In this document: in pieces, positions 1 through 6,271 of the stretch
How positions within the stretch are numbered: the stretch's first letter is position 1
How the letters are laid out: every line of letters begins with the position of its first letter
Origin: CAKOSP01 sp964369845
GTDB taxonomy: Bacteria > Bacillota_I > Bacilli_A > RF39 > UBA660
Assembly: GCA_964369845.1 (NCBI GenBank)
Contig: CAYJFJ010000015.1
Location: 1-28,975 of the forward strand
Direction of reading: 5' to 3'
Length of the DNA: 28,975 nucleotides
Program-made: the position numbers and the translations under genes
The notes under the pieces: model-generated
What the model was told of the DNA's origin: nothing
What the model saw: only the letters and a program-made list of their open reading frames with translations
Database searches by the model: none

Positions 1-1034
1 TTAATTTCAACACCTTCTTTAGCTTCAATAGCTTGGTGAAGACCTTCACTAAATTGTCTACCTTGCATTAATCTTCCTGTAAATTGATCAACAATAATAA
101 TTTGTTTTTCTTCAATTACATAATCTACATCTTTTTTAAAACCATAATTTGCTTTTAATGCTTGGTTAACCCTTTGAACAAAAGATGCATTATTAATATC
201 ATATAGATTTTTTATATTTGTAAGTTTTTCTACTTTTGTACTTCCTTCTTCTGTTAAAGATACATTTTTAGTTTTTTCATCTACTGTATAATCAGCATCT
301 AATTTAAGAGCTTTTACTACTTTATCGGCTTCTAAGTATAAATTACTTACATTTACTTTTCCCCCACTAATTATAAGCGGCGTTCTAGCTTCATCAATTA
401 ATATTGAATCTACCTCATCTATAATACAAAAATTCAATTTTCTTTGTGACTTATTTTCTAATTTAACTACCATATTATCTCTTAAATAATCAAATCCTAT
501 TTCGTTATTTGTTGAGTATGTTATATCACAGTTATATATTTCTTTTTTTTCTTTTGGTGTTAGATTTCTATAATTAACTCCTACTGTTATTCCTAATAAA
601 TCATATACTGGTTTCATCCATTCCGCATTACGTGCTGATAAATATTCATTTGTAGTGATTACGTGAACCCCTTCTCCAGTTAAGGCATTTAAATATGCAG
701 GAAGTGTCGTAGTTAACGTTTTTCCTTCTCCCGTTTTCATTTCAGCAATGTTACCAAAATGAATTGCCAGACCACCAAGTATTTGCACTCTATAGTGTTT
801 TTCATTAATAGTTCTAGAAGCTGCTTCTCTACATAAAGCAAATGCTCTAACTAAAACATCATCTAAATCTGCACCTTCTTCTAACTCTTTTTTTAAATCG
901 CTAGTTATTTTTGCAAAGTCTTCATCTTTCAAAGACTGCATTTCTATATCTAAAGTTTCTATCTCATCTGCAAGCTTTTCAAACCTTTTTAATTCTTTAT
1001 ATTCCGTATCGAAAATTTTCTTTAATAATTTCAT
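1..1034 (-). CDS. secA: Protein translocase ATPase SecA (N-terminal 344 residues, runs off left edge)
   Basis: SecA is the motor ATPase that drives unfolded preproteins through the SecYEG channel. The minus strand read from an ATG at 1034 gives 344 uninterrupted codons to the window edge. They begin MKLLKKIFDT and contain the Walker A element MKTGEGKT (about residues 99-106), the helicase segment TTNEYLS (128-134), FDYLRDNM (181-188) and the DEVD Walker B box (206-209) followed by SILIDEARTPL. This covers NBD1 and part of the preprotein cross-linking domain; the C-terminal half lies outside. A GAGGAG ribosome-binding site ends five bases before the ATG. An extended -10 promoter sits in the 58-bp gap after hpf. 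The hpf-secA order is the same as in Bacillus. The family assignment is firm. Confidence 0.97.
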   Translation of the reverse strand, partial: MKLLKKIFDTEYKELKRFEKLADEIETLDIEMQSLKDEDFAKITSDLKKELEEGADLDDVLVRAFALCREAASRTINEKHYRVQILGGLAIHFGNIAEMKTGEGKTLTTTLPAYLNALTGEGVHVITTNEYLSARNAEWMKPVYDLLGITVGVNYRNLTPKEKKEIYNCDITYSTNNEIGFDYLRDNMVVKLENKSQRKLNFCIIDEVDSILIDEARTPLIISGGKVNVSNLYLEADKVVKALKLDADYTVDEKTKNVSLTEEGSTKVEKLTNIKNLYDINNASFVQRVNQALKANYGFKKDVDYVIEEKQIIIVDQFTGRLMQGRQFSEGLHQAIEAKEGVEI

Positions 1035-1051
1035 ATAGTCTCCTCTTAATC

Positions 1052-1060
1052 ATTATAGCA
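1052..1060 (-). promoter_or_regulatory. Extended -10 promoter for secA
   Basis: The minus strand reads TGC-TATAAT, a perfect -10 with the extended TG. No good -35 is visible, because that position falls in the U-tract of the hpf terminator. The predicted start point would leave a leader of only about 11 bases, barely enough for the ribosome-binding site. Confidence 0.55.
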
Positions 1061-1070
1061 TAAATATCAT

Positions 1071-1098
1071 AAAAAAATAGAGTTTTTTAACTCTATTT
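1071..1098 (-). terminator. Intrinsic terminator of hpf
   Basis: A 10-bp stem (1075-1084 with 1089-1098) has a 4-base loop and is followed on the minus strand by seven U residues. The hpf TAG stop (1095-1093) lies inside the 5' arm of the stem. Confidence 0.85.
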
Positions 1099-1617
1099 AA
1101 CGTTTATAATACCAAATTTTTCATCTTTTCTTTTATATATTACTGATACACACTCTTCGTCCAGATTTTTAAATACAAAGAAATCATGACCTATCATTTG
1201 CATCTGTAAAATTGCTTCTTCTTCGTCCATCGGTTTAATAGATAGATTTTTTCTTTTTACAATATCTAAAATAAGTTCTTCTTCTTTAACTTCTACTTCG
1301 AAATTGAAGTCTTTAGTATTTTTGTATTTTTTTTGAATTTTTTCTTTATTTTTAGTAATTTGTCTTTCTAACTTATCAATTACTAAATCAATAGATTTAT
1401 ACAAATCATCACTTTTTTCTTCTGCTCTTAAAATGAAATTTTTAGTAGGAATAGTTACTTCTATTGTATGTATTTTATTCTTTACTCGAACATTAATATT
1501 TGCTTTTAGGTTGTTTTCTTCTAAGAAATATTTACTTACTCTTTTAAATTTTTCTTCACAATAATTTTTAATAGCACTCGTTACTACTATTTTGTCTCCA
1601 TGAATTTGTAATTTCAT
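1093..1617 (-). CDS. hpf: Ribosome hibernation promoting factor, long form
   Basis: Long HPF dimerises 70S ribosomes into inactive 100S particles in stationary phase or stress. The 174-residue length is that of the long form. Residues 1-95 are the S30AE/RaiA-type domain that sits in the decoding groove. The C-terminal segment (about 120-174), with PMDEEEAILQMQMIGHDFFVF followed by a VIYKRKDEKFGII stretch, is the dimerisation domain. The ATG at 1617 is preceded by an AAGGATGGTG ribosome-binding region, and a promoter is visible at 1639-1667. It lies directly upstream of secA, as in Bacillus subtilis (yvyD-secA). Confidence 0.95.
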   Translation of the reverse strand: MKLQIHGDKIVVTSAIKNYCEEKFKRVSKYFLEENNLKANINVRVKNKIHTIEVTIPTKNFILRAEEKSDDLYKSIDLVIDKLERQITKNKEKIQKKYKNTKDFNFEVEVKEEELILDIVKRKNLSIKPMDEEEAILQMQMIGHDFFVFKNLDEECVSVIYKRKDEKFGIINVK

Positions 1618-1638
1618 GACATCACCATCCTTGAGTTT

Positions 1639-1667
1639 ATTATACCACCATTAATTATTAATTTCTA
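1639..1667 (-). promoter_or_regulatory. Promoter of hpf
   Basis: The minus strand shows TAGAAA, a 17-base spacer and TATAAT, with TGG directly before the -10 (extended -10). It lies 22 bases upstream of the hpf start codon. Confidence 0.6.
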
Positions 1668-1692
1668 GTATTTAAAAAATTAATTATTCCCA

Positions 1693-1718
1693 TAAAAAAT
1701 TGCTTATTTCTAAGCAAT
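1693..1718 (-). terminator. Intrinsic terminator of the cold-shock gene
   Basis: An 8-bp stem (1699-1706 with 1711-1718) with a 4-base loop is followed by a U-rich tail on the minus strand. The TAG stop of the cold-shock gene (1712-1710) straddles stem and loop. Confidence 0.85.
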
Positions 1719-1925
1719 CTGGATTGTTTTTTCTTCAGTTACGTCAATAGCTTGTAAACCTTTAGAAGTTTCAATTAATTTAAAATTCACAACTGTACCT
1801 TCTTCTAGAGTTTTATATCCCTCTTTCACTATTGCAGAATAGTGAACAAAGATATCTTCTAACTCTTCGAATTCGATAAAGCCGTAGCCTTTTTCATTGT
1901 TGAACCACTTAACTGTACCCTTCAT
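1710..1925 (-). CDS. csp: Cold-shock domain protein (CspA family)
   Basis: This is a single cold-shock OB-fold domain of 71 residues that binds single-stranded RNA or DNA as an RNA chaperone. The RNP1 motif KGYGFIEF (about residues 12-19) and the RNP2 motif DIFVHY (24-29) are intact, and the opening MKGTVKWFNNEKGYGF is the family signature. A GAGGTG ribosome-binding site precedes the ATG. The gene is monocistronic, with its own promoter (1975-2002) and terminator. The assignment is firm; whether it is cold-induced cannot be read from the sequence. Confidence 0.97.
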   Translation of the reverse strand: MKGTVKWFNNEKGYGFIEFEELEDIFVHYSAIVKEGYKTLEEGTVVNFKLIETSKGLQAIDVTEEKTIQIA

Positions 1926-1974
1926 AACTCAACACCTCATTTCTTCTTTGAATAAAACAACACTGGAAAATGTT

Positions 1975-2002
1975 AGTTTAAAATACAAGTTACGTATTTC
2001 AA
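1975..2002 (-). promoter_or_regulatory. Putative promoter of the cold-shock gene
   Basis: The minus strand reads TTGAAA, a 16-base spacer and TAAACT. A second TTTGAAA lies 16 bases farther upstream (2013-2019), giving a direct repeat of the -35-like element. Only the -35 is a good match. The rest of the 288-bp gap up to agrB holds the agrB promoter candidate and no other recognisable element. Confidence 0.4.
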
Positions 2003-2110
2003 AAGGTGACATTTTCAAACACACGCTAATCATAACATGCTATTTTTATTCTGAATCTTGATTTGTTCAAAAATATATTATTTCTTATTCAAAATTAATA
2101 TTTTTACATT

Positions 2111-2139
2111 TTGTTAACTTATTTTTCCTTTTATGTTAT
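2111..2139 (+). promoter_or_regulatory. Putative promoter of agrBD
   Basis: TTGTTA, a 17-base spacer and TGTTAT lie about 75 bases upstream of agrB. The match is moderate. I found no convincing pair of LytTR-type (AgrA) binding repeats near it. Confidence 0.35.
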
Positions 2140-2213
2140 TTTTATTCATTTTCAAGCAAATTATATTTTTATCATATATATTTTTGATATTATTTTTCCA
2201 GAGGTAAATTTTT

Positions 2214-2819
2214 ATGAGAGATAAAATATTAGATTTTTTTATTAATAGAATTAAGAAAAAAGATAGCCTTACCGAAAGTGAAGAACGAATTTGTAGATAC
2301 GCTTTATATAGTATTTATAGTTTTTTTACTAAAATTTCAGTAATTGTTTTAATATCATTAATATTTAATATTTTTATCGAAACCATTTTACTTATATGTT
2401 TTTATTCAATTTTAAGGTTTATATCATTTGGTTTACATGCAACAAAGAACTTATACTGCTGGATTTCATCAATAATAGTATTTGTGTTATTTCCATTACT
2501 AATAAAATATTTAAATATTAATATATATTTGTATTATTCGCTTTTTGTTTTATTTGGCTTTTTATTAATAAAATATACACCAGCTGATACACCAAAAAGA
2601 CCTCTTATAAAAAAAGAAAAAAGAGATAGAAACCAAAAGCTAATAGCTGTTATTTCAATTATATTATTATTTATAACTATATTTATTAATAACACACTTA
2701 TTAATAATGCAATATTATTCTCAATATTCTTACAATCAATTTTAATTAATCCTATTTCATATAAAATAGTTAATGTAAGATACAATAACTATTTGTACTA
2801 TAAAAAAAGTACGGTTTAA
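2214..2819 (+). CDS. agrB: AgrB-family peptide-processing endopeptidase
   Basis: AgrB is a membrane cysteine protease that removes the C-terminal tail of the AgrD precursor and forms the cyclic autoinducer. The 201-residue protein has four or more hydrophobic spans. The catalytic pair is visible as H75 and C82 in GLHATKNLYC, with the same seven-residue spacing as H77/C84 of the Staphylococcus enzyme. The family motif YTPADTPKRPL follows at about 120-130. An AGAGGT ribosome-binding site lies eight bases before the ATG. agrD starts 36 bases after its stop codon. The gene runs against the replication direction and converges on agrAC. Family call secure. Confidence 0.93.
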   Translation: MRDKILDFFINRIKKKDSLTESEERICRYALYSIYSFFTKISVIVLISLIFNIFIETILLICFYSILRFISFGLHATKNLYCWISSIIVFVLFPLLIKYLNINIYLYYSLFVLFGFLLIKYTPADTPKRPLIKKEKRDRNQKLIAVISIILLFITIFINNTLINNAILFSIFLQSILINPISYKIVNVRYNNYLYYKKSTV

Positions 2820-2855
2820 ATGAATAATATATATTTAAGCAGAAAGGAGCATAAC

Positions 2856-2960
2856 ATGTTAAAAGATATTTTAAAAAATATTGGCGAAGTAACTGGTAAA
2901 GAAAACTTTACACCTATTATTTTATTAGATGAACCTATTTGTCCCGAAGAGTTAATATAA
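2856..2960 (+). CDS. agrD: AgrD-like autoinducer precursor peptide, no cysteine in the core
   Basis: This 34-codon ORF follows agrB with a strong AGAAAGGAGC ribosome-binding site five bases before ATG. The peptide has an amphipathic leader (MLKDILKNIGEVTGKE), a short hydrophobic core (NFTPIILL) and the acidic tail DEPICPEELI. The tail matches the AgrD recognition segment: Staphylococcus aureus AgrD-I has ILKNIG in its leader and DEVEVPKEL after its ring. Aligned on the DE, the S. aureus T-C-D-F-I-M corresponds to T19-P-I-I-L-L here, so proline 20 stands where the thiolactone cysteine should be. The only cysteine (C29) is in the tail. Position and tail make the AgrD identity likely. The mature signal could be a Thr19 lactone, a linear peptide, or absent; the sequence does not decide. 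Confidence 0.8.
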   Translation: MLKDILKNIGEVTGKENFTPIILLDEPICPEELI

Positions 2961-2988
2961 AAAACGCTACTCAATTATTAGCGTTTTT
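2959..2988. terminator. Bidirectional terminator between agrD and agrC
   Basis: A perfect 9-bp stem (2961-2969 with 2979-2987) encloses a 9-base loop. It is flanked by an A-run on the left and a T-run on the right, so it can stop transcripts from both sides. On the minus strand it contains the last codons and the TGA stop (2973-2971) of agrC. Confidence 0.85.
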
Positions 2989-4209
2989 CTTTGACTTAAA
3001 TTTAATTTCAAAAACTTCTTCATTTAAATCAATGCTTAATTTGACTTTACTCATTTGCCCTATACTCTTTAAACCATATCCACTATTTCTATTTTTTGTT
3101 GAGTATTTACTATTTATCAAGTTTTCTAAGTCAATTTTATCATGCATTGTATTTTGTACTATACATATAACTTCCTCTTTCGATTCTTTTATGCTTATTT
3201 TAATAAAATATTTATCAAGATTTTTTGTTGCTTCTAATGCATTATTAATCGATATTCCAAGAGCTTGTATAAATTGTAAATATGTTCTCATTTTCATTAA
3301 TTTTGATAAATCTTTTTCGATGTGACAATCTATTATTACAACTCCATTTTCCAAATGTGACACTCTTTCGTACAAAAACGCCATTAATGAAGGTGGCAAC
3401 TTTGAAAATTGAGATAAATTACTCTCTTTTTTTTCGATCGAAAAAAGTATTTCGTCTACTAATTCGTTAACTTGTTCTTTTTCTACAAATTTAACCGCGA
3501 CTAGCTTTTCTCTAAGGTTGTGTTTTTCTGTTTTTTCTTGTTCTAATAACACTTCATAATTTTCTATCACTGACATCCTAGCATCCCTCTCTTTTTTTGA
3601 GTTGACTAATTTTATTAAAACAAATTGAAATACTATGAAAAAAACAGATATAATTATAAATAATATGTATATTACATATTTATTTATATCATTAAAAATA
3701 AAATCGTATATTATAATACCAAAAAATAAATATATTAATACTTCGGATATTATTGCATATAATATTCTTCTATAATTTTTACAAACATATTTTATTTTAT
3801 TTTTCATAATTTTAAACAATCTAGTTTTTACTCCTAGTAATAATATAATAAACAATGTTGTTGATGACACAATATATATCATATTCGAGTCTAAATCTTT
3901 TGGGTTTAAACCTATTATACTTACCATAATCAATATTTCTGATATGATAGCTGTAGATACTAATATGATTATATTTATAATTGAATCTTCATTAGTTTCT
4001 TTAAAAAAAATTCTATTTGCTAAATAATATACTAAACATAATATTAGTATTTTTGATGTTGTTATTTCTAATACTTCTATTATGTACATTATACTAGTTA
4101 AAATTATTATAAATTGATATTTTAAATTTCCTTTTACTTTTTTTGCACTTAAATTATTAAGTACTTGATAACATACTGTTGCAGATATAAATGATAAAAT
4201 TAAACTCAT
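2971..4209 (-). CDS. agrC: AgrC-type sensor histidine kinase
   Basis: This is a 412-residue membrane kinase expected to sense the AgrD-derived signal and phosphorylate AgrA. Six to seven hydrophobic spans fill residues 1-200. A coiled linker follows, then a dimerisation/H-box region and a GHKL ATPase with N-box INNALEAT and G-box SGYGLKSI. The H-box reads KHNLREKL (H230): the usual acidic residue after His is Asn and the later Asn of the HPK10 pattern is Glu. Upstream, TTG precedes ATG; I chose the ATG at 4209, which overlaps the agrA stop by one base (TGATG), pointing to translational coupling. It ends in the bidirectional terminator shared with agrD. Confidence 0.9.
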   Translation of the reverse strand: MSLILSFISATVCYQVLNNLSAKKVKGNLKYQFIIILTSIMYIIEVLEITTSKILILCLVYYLANRIFFKETNEDSIINIIILVSTAIISEILIMVSIIGLNPKDLDSNMIYIVSSTTLFIILLLGVKTRLFKIMKNKIKYVCKNYRRILYAIISEVLIYLFFGIIIYDFIFNDINKYVIYILFIIISVFFIVFQFVLIKLVNSKKERDARMSVIENYEVLLEQEKTEKHNLREKLVAVKFVEKEQVNELVDEILFSIEKKESNLSQFSKLPPSLMAFLYERVSHLENGVVIIDCHIEKDLSKLMKMRTYLQFIQALGISINNALEATKNLDKYFIKISIKESKEEVICIVQNTMHDKIDLENLINSKYSTKNRNSGYGLKSIGQMSKVKLSIDLNEEVFEIKFKSKKNANN

Positions 4210-4913
4210 CAATCTAGGTCTTTCTTATATTTTTTTGATAACATATCTACTGTTTGCCCTGTTTCAAGTGTAAAACACCCTTTTGCAAAGTTAAATTCCT
4301 CAACTTTTTCTATATTTACAATACAAGCTCTATGTACAAATTTAAATCTATAATCCAGTAAGTTCATTACATCTTGCAAAGTCATAGGTATAATATAAGC
4401 ATTATTTAAAGTAACTATGTATAACTTTCTATCTGATGTATCTCTATAGATATATAAAATATTTCTAAAATAAATTCTTAAGTTGATACTTCTATTTGAA
4501 TATAAAAACATTTTATTATCAAAATTTTTCTTAAATATATTACTTAGATCTATACTGAGTTTTTCTTCAAAATCATGAAATTTTTCTATGAAACTAAATA
4601 CATCATATATACTTCTATAAACAATTTCAAACATTTTATCATGATTAGTTATAAATATTATCTCACTATCCCAATCATCTTTTCTAATTTTTTCTGCAAT
4701 CTTTATTCCTGATATTCCTTTTTGTAATTCTATATCTAATATATATACTTTTTTTACATCTGTATTTTTTATTTCTTTTTCTAAATCTTTATTAAAAAAA
4801 TTATAACTGATGACATCAATTTCTTCTTCTATTTTCATGCTTTCTTTACTTATAATTTTTTTAACGCTGTCCACCGTTTGTTGTTCGTCATCTACTATTA
4901 CAAACTTTATCAT
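4209..4913 (-). CDS. agrA: AgrA-type LytTR response regulator
   Basis: This response regulator is the expected partner of AgrC. Residues 1-120 form the receiver: acidic pocket D8/D9, phospho-acceptor D60 in YILDIEL, and the conserved Lys near 111. Residues from about 135 form a LytTR DNA-binding domain with the hallmark FVHRACIVNIEKV. The start is the ATG at 4913 with GGAGTG just upstream; an in-frame GTG six bases earlier is part of that ribosome-binding site. agrA precedes agrC, the reverse of the common agrC-agrA order. A weak promoter (TTGATT, 15 bases, TATATT at 4944-4970) lies upstream. Confidence 0.93.
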   Translation of the reverse strand: MIKFVIVDDEQQTVDSVKKIISKESMKIEEEIDVISYNFFNKDLEKEIKNTDVKKVYILDIELQKGISGIKIAEKIRKDDWDSEIIFITNHDKMFEIVYRSIYDVFSFIEKFHDFEEKLSIDLSNIFKKNFDNKMFLYSNRSINLRIYFRNILYIYRDTSDRKLYIVTLNNAYIIPMTLQDVMNLLDYRFKFVHRACIVNIEKVEEFNFAKGCFTLETGQTVDMLSKKYKKDLD

Positions 4914-4943
4914 ATTCACTCCATTTCTTACTGCTAATGGTAA

Positions 4944-4970
4944 AATATAACATTTTTATGTAAAAATCAA
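4944..4970 (-). promoter_or_regulatory. Putative promoter of agrAC
   Basis: The minus strand shows TTGATT and TATATT separated by only 15 bases, about 30 bases upstream of agrA. The spacing is short, so this is a weak call. Confidence 0.3.
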
Positions 4971-4976
4971 TACTTT

Positions 4977-5567
4977 TTATTTAGTCATTTGCAGATTGTA
5001 ATAGTTTTCTATAATAAAATATGGGCTATTTTGATAAATATATAAATCAAAGTCTTTTAATTCTTCTAATTCTTTTTCTCCGAAGTTATAAATTGTTTTG
5101 TAATTTCTATAGTTTTTATTTATGTAATCTTCAAAACTACTGTTTACGAAGATTTTTTTATTTATAACAAATGTTTTTTCTTTATCAAATTTATCCTTAT
5201 AGTATATTACTGAGTAATCTTTATTATTGTTAATATATAAAATGTTTTTTTTAATTTTTAGTATGCTTTTTGTAGATATATATCTAATATTTTTAAAATT
5301 TAATTTCAGTAAAATTTCATCTAAAATGTTTTTATCAGAATCTTTAAAATTTTCTTCTATTATTACATCTATTTTTTCTGTGAATATTGATGTTAATAAC
5401 TTGTTTTTCTTTAAAAAATTATTGAAAATTCCAAAGAAAATTTTAGGTTTCGAAATTTTACTTTCATTTATCACATCACTTCTTATTAAACATTCAAATA
5501 TTTTATTATATTTATAACTATAGTAATACAATTTATTTTCAGATATATATAGTATATTTTTCTTCAT
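4977..5567 (-). CDS. Hypothetical protein downstream of spoIIQ
   Basis: I do not recognise this 196-residue protein. It is rich in Lys, Asn, Ile and Tyr, has no signal peptide or clear membrane span, and alternates short beta-strand-like segments (KKNILYIS, KKNILYINNN, DYSVIYYKD) with charged helices. That pattern faintly recalls actin-like or RNase-H-like folds, which is speculation. The ATG at 5567 has a TAGGAGA ribosome-binding site; a TTG 15 bases upstream is less likely. It starts only 14 bases after the spoIIQ terminator stem, with no space for a promoter, so it probably depends on readthrough from the spoIID-spoIIQ transcript. That placement suggests, without proving, a sporulation-linked role. 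Confidence 0.75.
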   Translation of the reverse strand: MKKNILYISENKLYYYSYKYNKIFECLIRSDVINESKISKPKIFFGIFNNFLKKNKLLTSIFTEKIDVIIEENFKDSDKNILDEILLKLNFKNIRYISTKSILKIKKNILYINNNKDYSVIYYKDKFDKEKTFVINKKIFVNSSFEDYINKNYRNYKTIYNFGEKELEELKDFDLYIYQNSPYFIIENYYNLQMTK

Positions 5568-5580
5568 AAATTCTCCTATC

Positions 5581-5603
5581 AAAAAAATTCCATATAGGAA
5601 TTT
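5581..5603 (-). terminator. Intrinsic terminator after spoIIQ
   Basis: A 7-bp stem (5585-5591 with 5597-5603) with a 5-base loop is followed by a run of U on the minus strand. The spoIIQ TAA (5604-5602) overlaps the foot of the stem. It lies between spoIIQ and the next gene. Confidence 0.75.
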
Positions 5604-6231
5604 ATTTGTAATCTTCTATCGCTGTATCATAAAAATTATTTGGATCGATTGTTTTACCTTGATAATATATTTCAAATAATAACGACGATCCTTCTTTATT
5701 TTCTATTTTGTTGTCTCCACTTTTACCTATTATTTGACCTAATTCTAAAACATCGCCTGCTTTTACTTCTACTTCGCTTAAGCTATAATAAAAACTAGTT
5801 AAGTTATTATCGTGTGATACCTCTACCATAACACCTAAAATAGAATCTGTAGTTACATTTTTTACTGTTCCACCTAGAACTGCAATTACATCAAAAGTAT
5901 TTTCAGCTGTATATAATATGCCTGAATTTTGAAGATATGTATTTTGATATAATATTAATGAATTTTTTTGCATATCTTCTTCGTCATCTTTTGAATAGTA
6001 ATCTTTGCTTACTAAGACACTTTCATCTGTATAAGGTTTAATTGATTTTGTTATAACTTCTGCTACAACTGGTATTTCTTCACTATCTAATGAATCTACC
6101 GAAAAATCGCTATTTCCTTGTGGTAGTGGAGTTGTTATATTTCCTATCATTATTACTGTTATAAATACGATCATTATTGCTGAAACGTATATTGTAGGAA
6201 TTACAAATCCTTTTAACTTTCTTCTTCTCAT
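5602..6231 (-). CDS. spoIIQ: SpoIIQ-like forespore protein with degenerate LytM (M23) domain
   Basis: SpoIIQ is a forespore membrane protein that pairs with mother-cell SpoIIIAH across the intermembrane space during engulfment. The 209 residues comprise a basic N-terminus, one membrane span (about 10-30), a linker, and a LytM/M23 fold (about 100-205) with SGILYTAE, GGTVKNV, VSHDNNL, VEVKAGDVLELGQIIGKSG and SSLLFEIYYQGKTIDP. The M23 metal ligands are lost: the HxxxD position reads NSGIL and the HxH position reads SLL. The ATG at 6231 is preferred (AGGA eight bases upstream) over an ATG nine bases earlier that abuts the same AGGA. It follows spoIID, as expected for this family. Confidence 0.85.
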   Translation of the reverse strand: MRRRKLKGFVIPTIYVSAIMIVFITVIMIGNITTPLPQGNSDFSVDSLDSEEIPVVAEVITKSIKPYTDESVLVSKDYYSKDDEEDMQKNSLILYQNTYLQNSGILYTAENTFDVIAVLGGTVKNVTTDSILGVMVEVSHDNNLTSFYYSLSEVEVKAGDVLELGQIIGKSGDNKIENKEGSSLLFEIYYQGKTIDPNNFYDTAIEDYK

Positions 6232-6271
6232 ATTCACCATCCTAATTAAAGTATGGCATTTAGACTATTTC

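Noticed and set aside
1926..2213. Search for paired AgrA/LytTR binding repeats upstream of agrB
   Set aside because: One near match (AATGTTAGT) and one poorer match (CAAGTTACG) were found, but their spacing does not fit the roughly two-turn spacing of LytTR direct repeats, and both lie nearer the cold-shock gene promoter.
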